DNA of 64,000 nt from Lathyrus oleraceus (taxonomy: Eukaryota; Streptophyta; Magnoliopsida; Fabales; Fabaceae): NCBI RefSeq assembly GCF_024323335.1, contig NC_066581.1, positions 300,102,536-300,166,535 on the forward strand, given 5' to 3'. A program made the translations under genes and the position numbers. Shown one piece after another: positions 31,343 through 42,180 of the stretch (position 1 is the stretch's first letter; every line of letters begins with the position of its first letter). The notes under the pieces are model-generated. The model did not search any database and was not told the DNA's origin. It saw nothing but the letters and a program-made list of their open reading frames with translations.

Positions 31343-32926
31343 TGATACGAGTCGTGACTATATATAAAATATAGTCTATCGGATACTTGACTGCAAGTGC
31401 ACAGTCTAGTCATTTAGTTTTAAAAGATATCGAACTCATAGGGACCGATGGTCAAACTAATGCTATCGATGTTACTATGTTTAGCTAAGGCGATGATTTT
31501 TAGAGGTTCGGTTCAACAAAAATTATATCTAAAGAAAAATAAGTTTTTAAGAAAATATTAATGAAGGGATATCAGTATGCAACGCATTAATTGTCAGGGA
31601 TTCGATAAGTCATTGGTGTATATTTTAATTACCAAATACCTTTCAGTAGAAAATACTCATTTAAAAGGCTTTATCTCACACTCTCGTGATTGTTGACTCG
31701 GACTATACTCTTAAGTCAGAATGTACGCTCTCACTGTCCCATTTGAAGTTAAAAATACTTTTTGAAAACAAATAAGTTCTAATTGCTTTTAAAGTGCTCT
31801 CGCTGTTTTTAAAATCAATGCCTAGTTTTTACTATCCCGTTCGACCCTCACGCTCTCGCGATTGTCGGTTCAAACCTTAGTTAATTTCCCACTCTCGTGG
31901 CAAAACCGTATTAAATAGCTTCTCACTCTCGTGACAAAGTTAATTAAATTCAAATTAAAAACCACATCCAGAAAGATTATTTGAGAAAAGAAGTTTACAC
32001 CAATTATTATTAAATCCCGTCTAATTAAATTGTTTACATACCGATACCGGTAGTTTAGCCGGACATGTTAAATAATGCAAATACAGACGAACAGAAACAA
32101 TTTAACAATAAAGAAAACATGATCATTTAATAATAAAGCGATAATAATAATTGAATGAAAACCTGGAACTTTGATTAATTGAATGTGATGAATCTTGAAG
32201 TACTTGAGCAGTCCTCCACAGGTCGGTAGGATTCTGCTTCTTCGAAACAAATGCTTAAACTAAACTAACTAAGTTGCAGTAGTTCCCCAATGTACGAAAC
32301 TACTACTTTTGGCTAAGTGAAAAACGGAAAGGAAAGGGAAAAATAATCAAAGCTCTGAACGGAAACGTAAACAAATTGCAGTCAAAGAAAATAATGCTTG
32401 CTGAAGAAAAAATGTGAAAACAAAATTGCAGGAGCAAAAAAAGGCAGAGAGATAGGATTCTGGAGAGCCCCCTGGGAAGTTTCCAACTTCCATTCTTTTA
32501 TAGTACCCCTTGGTCTTCGGGCTTGAGAAAAATAAGGAGGACTTAGTTGAGGGAGGGATTCACGGGAAGGTGGTTTAAGGAGCGAAAACTGGGCGACGTG
32601 GACCACTTCTGTTTGAAACCCATTATGCTGACTTTGCATATGTGACGGTCGTGACGGGCTTGTGGCGTTCGTCACAATCAAGGAGAGCGTGACGATCGTG
32701 ACGGGGTGTGTGACGGTCGTCATATCCACAAAATCCATATTTTCTGATTTTTCTGCTGTTTCTCTTTTGTTTCCTTACTTTTCTATACTTTGCTCATTTA
32801 AGCATGGGAATTGAAATACCTGCAAAAATAACTCGAGCACTTGCGGAATAATTGGAATATAAATGAAAACGGTATGATTTTTGAATGTAAATCAAGGCAA
32901 ATATACTATACATTTTCGTGTTATCA
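31343..32926 (-). repeat. Athila 1 LTR (5' LTR in element sense), 1.58 kb
   Basis: On the minus strand it begins TGATAACACGAAAATG and ends TCGTATCA. It lies directly outside the primer-binding site. At 32640-32735 it contains an array of GTGACGRTCGTGACG and GTGACGGTCGTCA palindromes. The matching LTR at the other end is not in the window, so age cannot be judged. TTTAT (32927-32931) would be the flanking duplication. Confidence 0.8.
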
Positions 32927-34140
32927 TTTATAGGTACTTTTCTTGAGGTTTATGATGTTGCTTTCTGGTTTAGAGGTTAAGTGTGATCATAAGAAACAAG
33001 TTGGAAGCTCAATGCAATAGTGGTTGGAAAAGTTGGCCTTTATCAAAATGGATATGAAGCTTTTTACAAAACCTTCCAAATATGGCATCAAGACTTGGTT
33101 AATGGCTCAATCCCTTGTGTAATGCACCAAGGGTTTGTGTAATCTTCTGATTAACATGAGATTTAGAAGCAAGATAGCCTGCAAAGTAAGATTATGTAGC
33201 TTTGACTCAAGGTTGCATGATGAACTTTGCATGAAAATGACCCAAAATTCAGATTTGGAGAGCCAACTTCATCTCTTCGAAACTCCTAGCTCAAATATGA
33301 TGATTTCATGCTCTTGGACTTTTTGGAAATCTAAGACCATCCTTTACAACTTTCATATTGAGAGTTTTCCTTGAATCAATGTGGATCATGGTGAAAAATG
33401 ATGATCAAGTAATCCATTTTTTGAAGGCAGATTTGGTGGAATTTTTTTCTAAGTGTTTCAATTTTATGGTACCAATTTCATGGCTTCATAACTTGAGATC
33501 CTTGCATTTTTTGGGAATCAATCATCAAGGACAAGGCTGAATTATGAAGTAAGACTTTTAATATGATCATGGGAGCAAAGAAAATGGTGGCTTGGATCAC
33601 AAGTTATGACCTTGCAAAGATGGGTACTTGAACAAGTATTTTTTCATAACTTAGAAAAATTTACAAAACCAAATCTTGCCCTTTTTGCAAGTAACCTACA
33701 ATTTCTTATTTTTTCTTTATCAAATGCATCCATCAACCATATTTTCATGATCCTTAAGTTGAGAAGTCCATGATTGACCAAAAATGTTAAAAGTCAAACT
33801 TTGACTTTGCCTTAGTTGACTTTGTATCAGATGAATCCAATTCTTGCAATCTTTAATGAATGGGATCTCTTGTGCATATTGGATGATTTGAATGGATCAC
33901 TTATGATGTATTTGAATTCTTTGAACCATACTTCAAGCTTTGGGATCATGCCTTGGCTAAAAAGTCAACTAGTTGACTTTGGGTCAAAATCCTAGTTGAG
34001 GGTATAAGATGAACTTTGGTCTTGATGAATTTGAGATGGAATGATCTTGAACTTGATTCTTGTTGATGGAAGTCACTTGTTCACTTGTGAAGGATGAGGA
34101 GTTTGAAATGTTGAAACTCATGCTAAGTCTTGATTGATCA
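32927..34140 (-). mobile_element. Ogre/Tat-like LTR fragment
   Basis: There is no gene. Read on the minus strand, the stretch has the style and some wording of the Ogre LTR at 8560-8950: repeated AAAGTCAAC/GTTGACTTT, ATGAAAGTTGTAAAG and TTTCCAAAAAGTCC near 33310-33360. The resemblance is by eye and partial; no LTR ends are seen. Athila 1 probably inserted into this older copy. Confidence 0.4.
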
Positions 34141-34149
34141 ATCTTTGAA

Positions 34150-34305
34150 AACGTCAATTGATATCACCGCAGTTGTTTTAGAAAACCTTAGTAATAAATT
34201 ATCAACATTTAATTATAAAATAAAAAATTATATAAGCGCCTGAATTTAGAGATATCACCATGGTCTTTCGAAGGACCGTGGTAATGGATACTATTTGTAG
34301 TAGTG
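34150..34305. mobile_element. CACTA-type terminus with subterminal repeats
   Basis: The stretch ends TACTATTTGTAGTAGTG, the complement of a CACTACTACAAA terminal repeat. Inside it, ATATCACCGCAGTTGTTTT and ATATCACCATGGTCTTTCG look like subterminal repeats, and GGTCTTTCGAAGGACC is a palindrome. The opposite end is not identified. Confidence 0.5.
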
Positions 34306-34639
34306 ATTGTTCATTTCTTGGTCTCTCTTGTGCTTTGTAGTGTGGTTTTTCCTTTATTTTCGTTTTGTTGCAATTGTGATTTGGATTTATTTAGATTTTC
34401 TGATGTTTTGGTTGTTATAAGACTATGTGATGTTGTCATGTGTTCTAATATCACGTTGTGATATTGTTTGTTTTTATAAGGCTATGTTCTGTGTAGCATA
34501 TAACCATAGTATGTTTAGTATGCATATAATCATAGTATGTTGTGTGCGTAACATTAGTTTATCATTCACATTAGTCTTTTGATACATTAGTTTTTTGATA
34601 TTATGATTCACTTACCTGTTCGTCTAGTTAGAGAAATCA

Positions 34640-35626
34640 GATTTTTTTGGTCCAGTTTATTTAAGGTGGATGTATCCAATAGAGAGATACATGAAGATCT
34701 TTAAAAGATATGCGAAGAATCATCATCGTCTGGAAGCTTCGATCGCTGAAAGGTACATCACAAAAGAAGCTGTTGAGTTTTGTTCAAACTATTTGTCGAA
34801 AACAAAGTCTATAGGAATTCCAAAGTTTCGCCATGCTGATAGATTTGGAGGTAGAGGTACTCAAGGTTTAAATGTTAAGTCAATGGCTTGGGATATTATT
34901 CTTGAAGAATATTTCTATATATTGAATAATCTTAGTGAAATTGAACCTTACATGACTACTTGCAAAATAATTATAAAGAAAAAATATTCCCGAATGAATG
35001 ACAAGTGGTTATCAACAGCATAACAAGAAATTTATAAGTTGGTTTAATAAGAGGAGTTCTAATGATGATAGTGCGTCTGAGACAATTAAATGGTTATCGT
35101 ACATGCAAAAATTCAATGTGATAACTTGGAACACATACGATATTTCTAATTTTTTCTTTTGTACAAAATCTAAAGATGATTGTAGTACAATGCAAAATAG
35201 TGGGGTTATGATTGAAGTTGAATTCATGTATTTCTCTAGTTCGAAAGATAAGAATCATATATTGGCATCTAACGCGTTCTATGGTGGCATTGATGAGATT
35301 TTTGAGATTTATCATTTTATTTTTAAAGTGCCTTTATTTAAATGCAAGTGCTTTCCCAATAACAATGATGTACAAACTTGATGACTTAGGATTTACATGG
35401 GTTGACCTTGGCAAGCTGACAACTTTTATGGCCGAACCACTTATCATTGTTACTCAAGCAAATTAAGTTTTTTATGTGACAGTCCCTGCAAGTTTATCGA
35501 GGAGATGGTCAATTATTCTCCGAGGATAATACATTCCTCATAGTGATGAAAATTTTGATATTCCTTCCACTCCTTCTTACGCAACAAAAGTGCCTACTTC
35601 ATATGAAGAAGTTGATAGGGATTATG
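34640..35626 (+). pseudogene. CACTA transposon protein remnant (DUF4218/DUF4216-like)
   Basis: Three frames in sequence cover one protein. 34670-35023 has MYPIERYMKIFKRYAKN, AERYITKEAVEFCSNYL and YMTTCKIII, the end of the DUF4218 type. 34998-35381 has FISWFNKRSSNDDSASETI, WNTYDISNFFF and VPLFKCK, the DUF4216 type. From about 35381, DDLGFTWVDLGKL continues. Frameshifts lie near 35015 and 35375, and a stop at about 35466. The N-terminal TNP2 transposase is absent. The reading frame is cut at 35626 by the copia element and resumes at 44389. Confidence 0.82.
35622..35626. repeat. Target-site duplication of the copia element, left copy (TTATG)
   Basis: TTATG precedes TGTTGGTG of the 5' LTR and recurs at 44389-44393 after the 3' LTR. 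Confidence 0.92.
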
Positions 35627-36503
35627 TGTTGGTGTAAGCCCTAGAGGCCAATACTTTTGGTACTTGTATCGAATTATTTATTAATAATAAAAGGTTTTTT
35701 CTTTATTATGTTTGTTTAATAAAGTCCCTAGAATAGCTAGTCCGTTTAATGTATCAAGTGTGACTTGATCATGAGATCACATTAAACATAAGGACACTAT
35801 TCTTAAAGTATCAGTAATTGAGCTTTATTGTGAAGTGGGATAACATTAAAGCATTAAGACTATTATGTATATAGACTAATGATCACATCTCATGGATCAT
35901 GGATAAGGAGTTATCAAGTCTTAAACACATGTATGAATGTTAAGAGTAATATTTATACTGGATTGACCCGCTATGAGAATACTATATAGAAAGTTATGCA
36001 AAGTGTCATAAGTTATTCTCATGGTGATAATGGTGTATACCACCCTTCGACCTGAAACCACTATGGACCCTAGATGTAGAGTCGAGTGCTTTATTGCTGA
36101 TCAAACGTTGTCTGTAACTGGAAAACCATAAAAACAGTTGATGGGTACTCCACGAAGCATGCTAAGGGACATGAGTGACCTAGATGGAATTTTCCCATCC
36201 TGCGTAACAGGATAAATGTCTATGGGCCCAATATTGAACTGGACAAGGATGACACGGTCTATGCCTTGTGTTCAATATAGACATAAGGGCAAAAGGGTAA
36301 TTATGCACACAAGTATTATCACAGAAGGATTTGTCAGATCACATGACATTTTCGTGTCTTGGGTAGCAGTGATGTGTTGCTAGATACCGCTCACTGTTTA
36401 TTATGTTAAATGTGTGATTTAATATAATTACCAATGCCGCGAAAACCTACAGGGTCACACACAAAGGTCGGATTGATGAGAGATAGAGTAACTAAGGAAA
36501 ATC

Positions 36504-36614
36504 GTAAGGTACAGTGCACTTAAGTGAATTGTAGAACATCGTAAGGTACGGCTTACTTAAGTAGAATACGAAATATGGTAAGGTACCACACGCTTAAGTG
36601 ATTTTGGCATATTA
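36504..36614 (+). promoter_or_regulatory. Three 37-bp repeats upstream of the copia TATA box
   Basis: GTAAGGTAC followed by an element containing CTTAAGT occurs at 36504, 36541 and 36578, exactly 37 bp apart. The cluster ends some 60 bp before the TATA box, where enhancer repeats often sit in plant retrotransposon LTRs. The 3' LTR has the same three units at about 43915-44025; the right-hand copy at 63600-63670 has two. Confidence 0.75.
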
Positions 36615-36675
36615 TAAAATATGGGCCACTTACACTTAAGTGGGCTTTTTAGCTTGAAGCCCACGCAAGTGGTTC

Positions 36676-36683
36676 TATAAATA
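36676..36683 (+). promoter_or_regulatory. TATA box of the copia 5' LTR
   Basis: TATAAATA lies in a short block between CAAGTGG and CCTTGTGCAG, conserved in the 3' LTR at 44086-44093. It is the likely RNA polymerase II core promoter; transcription would start about 30 bp downstream, near 36710. Confidence 0.75.
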
Positions 36684-36726
36684 GAATCCTTGTGCAGAAG
36701 CATAAAGAGCGGTTGCATTTTTGTTT

Positions 36727-36732
36727 TCTCTT

Positions 36733-36777
<45 letters not shown>

Positions 36778-36822
36778 TCTCTCTCTCTCCCTCTCTCTCT
36801 CTCTGTCTCTCTCTCTCTCACA
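36727..36822 (+). repeat. TC microsatellite in the copia 5' LTR
   Basis: This is a run of mainly CT dinucleotides with a few CCCTC and GT interruptions. The equivalent in the 3' LTR is only about 20 bp (44138-44158). Arg/Glu- and Ser/Leu-repeat ORFs here are artefacts. Confidence 0.95.
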
Positions 36823-37054
36823 CTCAAAGCCTTCATTCGTAGCAGCTAGCACTGAGATTGAAGGAATCCGTTCGTGTGGACTGAGTAGAGGCGTTGTCAT
36901 CGTTCAACGTTCGTGATCGCTCCGTAGATATGCATCAAAGGTTTCAATCGTCACAAGAGGTAACTATTCTATCACTAATCATGCCCATTCGTAAGGATCA
37001 CTAAAGGAGAAATTTTTAATTTTTGTTGCGTTTTGGATTGCCCTTCTCCTTCAG

Positions 37055-37067
37055 TGGTATCAGAGCC
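37055..37067 (+). other. Copia primer-binding site
   Basis: TGGTATCAGAGCC follows the LTR after one base. It is the standard initiator-Met-tRNA site of copia elements. Confidence 0.93.
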
Positions 37068-39065
37068 ACTTACGAAACCATGCATCAGATAACTGTTTAT
37101 TTTTTGTATTAATATGATTAAAAGACATAATGAATCAAAGAATAAACGAATAATTAAATTTGGCATCATGTGTGTACGATTTGGATGATTGATGTTGACT
37201 ATGCTTCGGAACCGACATTAGTATGGTGAAGCAGCGATACATCGATCGTCCATAGGTTACGCAATTGAGATCGATCAAGTTATATATGATATAAGTAATC
37301 CTAATGCAAAATACGGTATATATGATATATTGTTTCTGTTTCGTTCATTCAAACACTTAATGGTTGTTTTCCTTTGAGCGATCAAAGGTCATTTGCTTCA
37401 GAATCTGACATTGTATGGTGAAGCAATGACCTGTTGATCAATCATACTGAATCAACAATTGAGGTGTGTTTGACGGTCTGAAATTGGTGCATTAGGGTTA
37501 GTGACGGCACAAGGGTTATGCCGTCAAAGAGTTGTGAATTGAGGGCTTGTTGGATCACATCTGTTGACTGTTTTAAAAGCGCTGATTTTGGCCGTGTGAC
37601 GTTCGTCATGGGCCTGTGACGATCGTCACAAGCTAGACGTGACGGTCGTAACATGCTTTGTGACGGTCGTCACATTCACAGATTCAGAATTCTAGGTGTT
37701 TCTGTTATTTTGGCTGCGTGACGTTCGTCATGGGCCTGTGACGGTCGTAACAAGCTGGATGTGACGGTCGTAACATGCTTGTGACGGTCGTCACATTCAT
37801 AGAGTCAGAATTCTCGGGGTTTCTGTTTTGTGACTGCGCAAGAGTTGTGTTGATGCAAAACGACGTCGATTTCAAATGAATTGTTCATTAAAATTTCGTA
37901 CAAGGGCGTTGCCCCTACAACCCTGCAAGGGGCGCTGCCCCCTTGATCCCCGTTCGCTGATCGGTCAGCGGAACCACCGTCCGCTGACCGGGCAGCGGAA
38001 ACCACGTTCCCGCTGACCGAGCAGCGGACCCCCGGCTAACTCTGCGTAGTGTGATCGGTCGCCGAAATTTTATTTGGTTTTAATTAATTAAAGGAATTAA
38101 AATTAATAATAATAATAATGTGTTTATCATTATTGTCTTGTGGTGATCGGTTATGGCCTTAGTTTTCCTTTATTTTGTTTTGGAATTTTAAAATACGACC
38201 TGCGTGTCGTGCCTCTCTTTTTAATCTCTTAATGTAACTTCTTTTCTCATCTCACTCCCTCGTATGTAAAACGAGTTTCTTTTATGTAATGTAATGTTAT
38301 GAAGAAAGAGAAGAATTCAATATCAAAGGAGGACAACCTTGAAGATCTTGCTTGGAGAAGCTTAGATCGTTATTAGGTTAGCTTAGGTTCTCTCATTGGC
38401 TTGGGAGAACAATTGCGCTAGGGGCCATAACTGTTTCATTATGTATGCTGATGCATGCGTATGTATGTTGATGCATGTGAATATATGTTGATGCATGTGA
38501 GAGACGATTTATATGATAAATAAGCCGGCGAGATCAGAACAATTGCAATTCCCTCAAATTAAATATTAAGTTTATGCTTTCCAAGTTTTAGCACTCATCA
38601 AAATTAGTATCGGATAATGTAGGTTTCGCCTACGCTAGGTGCATGTTCTATATTAGTAAGGTGCGATGGGATAATTGTAATATCCAATTGCTAAAACAAT
38701 GGGTCAAACTTAACTAAACAAATTATAATAAGATTATATATGTTTAGAAGCAAGAGTTGGAAATGATCCATATGATGGATTGGAATAAGGAGTTATTCAC
38801 CCAACTGAAATTTTTGAGAGTTGTATTAGATAAAATTGGAAGGAGTTCCTACCTAAATAACCTAGTTTTGTGTAATCCGCCTACGCGGACTTAGAACAAA
38901 GTGAAATATGGATCTCGACCCACTAGAAAATCTTCCAACGGGATTTTCCGAATCAAATGATGAGGGTCATTTGTTTTGAGTAAAATAGTGGGAGCATATT
39001 TAATTAAAGGCCTAATTAAATATGTTATTGATACTTTTATTTTCATTAATTTCATGTAGATTACC
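37068..39065 (+). other. Copia 5' untranslated leader with two palindrome arrays
   Basis: There is no coding family in this 2-kb leader. At 37596-37838 a 122-bp unit is present twice, each with several GTGACGNTCGTCAC-type palindromes. At 37954-38028 three palindromes of the form CCGCTGACCGGGCAGCGG follow in a GC-rich patch. At 38450-38500 GTTGATGCATG words repeat. The rest is AT-rich. Confidence 0.8.
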
Positions 39066-39659
39066 ATGACAACAAACACCTCTAGCAACATTTTACGGTC
39101 AATCCTTGACAAGGAAAAATTGTCTAGGACAAATTTTCTGGATTGGCACCGAAATCTGAGGATTGTCCTCAAACATGATAGAAAGTTGTATGTCTTGGAG
39201 AAACCTGTTCCTGAAGAGGAACCTCCTAGTTCTGCACCTAAGGCAGAAAGAGATGCTTATAAGAAGCATGTCGATGATGCCAACGAAACTGCTTGTCTCA
39301 TGCTGGCTACCATGAACTCAGAGTTGCAAAAGCAACATGAGAACATGGCAGCATTCGATATGATCGAACACCTGAAGATGCTCTATCAAGAGCAAGCAAG
39401 GCATAAAAGGTTTGAAGTTTCAAAAGCCCTTTTTCAAGGCAAGTTAGCTGAGGGAGCCCCTGTAGGTCCCCATGTGCTCAAGATGATTGGGTATGTGGAA
39501 AACCTTGAAAGGTTGGGTTTTCCCCTCGGAAAGGAACTTGCGACTGATTTGATCTTGCAATCGTTTCCAGATAGATTCAGTCAATTTGTCCTAAATTTTA
39601 ATATGAATGATATGGACAAATCTCTTCCTGAACTGCTAGCCATGTTAAGAACTACTTAG
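39066..39659 (+). pseudogene. Copia gag (capsid part)
   Basis: The ATG at 39066 opens a 197-codon frame ending in TAG. Landmarks are LDKEKLSRTNFLDWHRNLRI, AYKKHVDDANETACLMLATM, RFEVSKALFQGKLAEG and DLILQSFPDRFSQFVLNFNM, all standard for copia gag (UBN2/retrotran_gag type). A stop and a frameshift separate it from the zinc knuckle. Confidence 0.92.
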
Positions 39660-39693
39660 CAGAATCTGAAGTCAAAAAGGGAAGTCCATTCTG

Positions 39694-40002
39694 ATGATCG
39701 GAAATGGAAAGAGACAGAACAAAAGACCCACCAAGCAGGGTGAGAAAGGGAAAGGCAAGGAAGTTGCTAAACCCAGACCCACTGTTGCTGCTTTGAAGCC
39801 TAGTGGAGGCATAGCAAAGGCAGACATCTGCTTCCATTGCGGTAAGACTGGACACTGGAAGAGAAACTTCCCAAAGTACCTGGAAGATATGAAGAATGGA
39901 GTAGAGACTTCAACTTCAGGTATTTTTGTTATTGAAATAAATTTATCTACTTCTGCATCATGGGTATTAGATACTTGATGCGGTTCTCACATTTATACAA
40001 AT
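39694..40002 (+). pseudogene. Copia zinc knuckle and protease start
   Basis: The Lys-rich stretch RPTKQGEKGKGKEVAKP leads into CFHCGKTGHWKRNFPKYL. This is a CCHC knuckle whose last Cys reads Phe, so the zinc site is lost. The protease starts SASWVLDT, then TGA replaces the Gly of the DTGC motif, then CGSHIYTN continues. Both defects are inactivating. Confidence 0.88.
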
Positions 40003-41440
40003 GTGCAGGGGCTAAAAGGAAGTAGAGATTTGGCAAAAGGTGAAGTTGACCTACGAGTTGGCAATGGAGCAAAGGTTGCTGCTTTAGCCGTAAGAACTTA
40101 TGTATTGACTTTACCTAGTGGTTTAATAATTCTGTTAGAGAACTGTTATTATGTACCTGCAATTAGTAGGAATATTATTTCCATTTCTTGTTTGGACAAG
40201 TTTGGTTTTTCATTTATAATAAAGAACAATTGTTGCTCAATTTATTTGAATGATATATTCTATGCTACTGCACAAATGAGCAATGGACTATATGTCCTTG
40301 ATCTCGAAATGCCTATTTATAACATTAATACTAAAAGGATGAAACCTAATGAGTTAAATCCAACTTACCTTTGGCATTGTCGATTAGGCCACATAAATGA
40401 GAAACGCATTTCCAAACTCCATAAAGATGGACTCTTGGACTCTTTTGATTATGAATCATATGAGACATGCAGATCTTGTTTAATTGGAAAGATGACAAAG
40501 TCTCCATTCACAGGAAAAGATGAAAGAGCGAATGATCTTTTGGGCCTCATACATACTGATGTATGTGGACCACTAAACATACCAGCCAGAGGAGGTTTTC
40601 AGTACTTCATCACATTCACTGATGATTTCAATAGATATGGTTATGTCTATTTAATGAAACACAAATCAGAGTCCTTTTAAAAGTTCAAGGAATTCAAGAA
40701 TGAAGTACAAAACCAACTAGGTAAGAATATTAAAACTCTTCGATCAGATCGAGGTGGTGAGTATTTAAGCCTAGAGTTTGATGAGCATCTGAAAGAGTAT
40801 GGGATCATATCCTAACTTACTCCTCCTAGAACACCCCAATGGAATGGTGTATCTGAGAGAAGAAATTGAACCCTGTTAGACATGGTCCGATCCATGATGA
40901 GTCACGCCGATCTTCCAAACTCCTTTTGGGGACATGCACTATTGACAACAGCTTACACACTTAACCGTGTTCCATCCAAAAAGGTAGAGAAGACACCATA
41001 TGAGATATGGAGTGGTAAGAAACCACATATGTCTTACATGAAGATTTGGGGTTGCGAAGTTTATGTGAAACGACAAATTTCAACTAAGCTTGAGCCCAAA
41101 TCTGACAAATGCTTATTTGTGGGGTATCCTAAAGAAAGAAGAGGGTATTACTTCTACAATCCTTCTGAGGGCAAAGTGTTTGTCGCTCGAACTGGAGTTT
41201 TCCTAGAAAAGGATTTTATGTCCAAAGGAATCAGTGGGAGGAAAGTAGAGCTTGAAGAAATTCAAGAATCACAAAGCATTGATACACCTATGGAGGAATT
41301 AGAGCAGGAAACACAAGTAGTTATGGAAGAGCAACCTGCTCAAGTAGAACAAGACCAACGTAGGTCAGGCAGGATACGTCACCTACCTGAGAGATATGGA
41401 TATCTCATAACTGATCAAGGTGATGTATTACTCATGGATC
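40003..41440 (+). pseudogene. Copia protease end and integrase
   Basis: The frame continues the protease (VLTLPSGLIILLENCYYVP, NIISISCLDKFGF). It then gives the GAG-pre-integrase and HHCC zinc region (LWHCRLGHINEKRI, CRSCLIGKM) and the catalytic core (IHTDVCGPL; LRSDRGGEY; QWNGVSERRN with the Glu). Stops are at 40678, 40813 and 40867. At two of them CAA to TAA or CGA to TGA changes are likely from the expected residues (Gln in SQLTPP, Arg in RRNRTLL). From 40882 the frame is open for 432 codons into RT. Confidence 0.92.
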
Positions 41441-42180
41441 AAGATGAGCCTGTGACCTACCAAGAGGCCATAACTGGTCCCGAGTCTGAGAAGTGGCTAG
41501 AAGCCATGAAATCTGAAATGGATTCCATGTACGCAAACCAAGTTTGGACCTTGGTAGAGCCTCCTGTAGGAGTTAACCCTATAGGATGCAAGTGGGTCTT
41601 CAAGAAGAAGACTGACATGGAGGGTAAGGTACATACCTATAAGGCAAGACTAGTTGCAAAAGGATATAAACAAATTCATGGGGTTGACTATGATGAAACC
41701 TTTTCACCAGTTGCAATGCTTAAATCTGTTCGGATTTTACTTGTTATTGCTGCATATCATGATTATGAAATATGGCAGATGGATGTCAAAACTGCTTTCC
41801 TTAATGGGAATCTTCTTGAGGATGTGTACATGACACAGCCTGAAGGATTTGACATACCAGAAGAAGCCCAAAAGATATGTAAGTTACAAAGATCAATCTA
41901 TGGATTAAAGCAAGCTTCCAGAAGCTGGAATCTTCGTTTTGATGAAACAGTAAAACAATATGGATTCATCAAGAACGAAGATGAGCCTTGTGTCTACAAG
42001 AAGGTTAGTGGGAGCATGATCGTTTTCCTGGTATTATATGTAGATGACATATTAATCATTGGAAACGATGTCTCTACCCTGCAACAAGTAAAGTCTTGGT
42101 TGGGGAAATGCTTTTCTATGAAGGACCTAGGTGAAGCAGCCTATATATTAGGAATCAGAATCTATAGAGATAGATCATAA
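41441..42180 (+). pseudogene. Copia reverse transcriptase
   Basis: Open frame with ALIGN-type start YQEAITGPESEKWLEAM, GCKWVFKKKTDMEGKV, the catalytic-block MDVKTAFLNGNLLEDVYM, QPEGF, IYGLKQASRSWN and the active site LYVDDILIIGND. All three metal-binding Asp positions look intact. It ends at a TAA at 42178 inside what would be RSKKLLGLSQ. Confidence 0.93.

Larger units (their letters stand above)
1..32926 (-). mobile_element. Athila/Cyclops-like Ty3-gypsy retrotransposon 1, split by an Ogre insertion
   Basis: In minus-strand order the element shows an LTR (32926-31343), a degenerate primer-binding site, gag, protease, RT, RNase H, integrase and two ATHILA-ORF1-like genes. The other LTR lies beyond the left edge. 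Gag is cut at 30711/8110 by the Ogre element, and the gag frame continues across the join once one copy of the ATATC duplication is removed. The downstream ORFs of the PF03078 type and the gene order identify the Athila lineage, which in pea includes Cyclops. Stops and a deletion in pol show that this copy cannot move by itself. Confidence 0.9.
35627..37053 (+). repeat. Copia 5' LTR, 1.43 kb
   Basis: It begins TGTTGGTGTAAGCC and ends CTTCTCCTTCA. It contains three 37-bp promoter-proximal repeats (36504-36614), a TATA box and a long TC microsatellite (about 36727-36822) that is much shorter in the 3' LTR and accounts for most of the length difference. Confidence 0.95.

Noticed and set aside
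36649..36916. ORFs with Arg-Glu and Ser-Leu repeats
   Set aside because: Translation of the TC microsatellite in the copia LTR.
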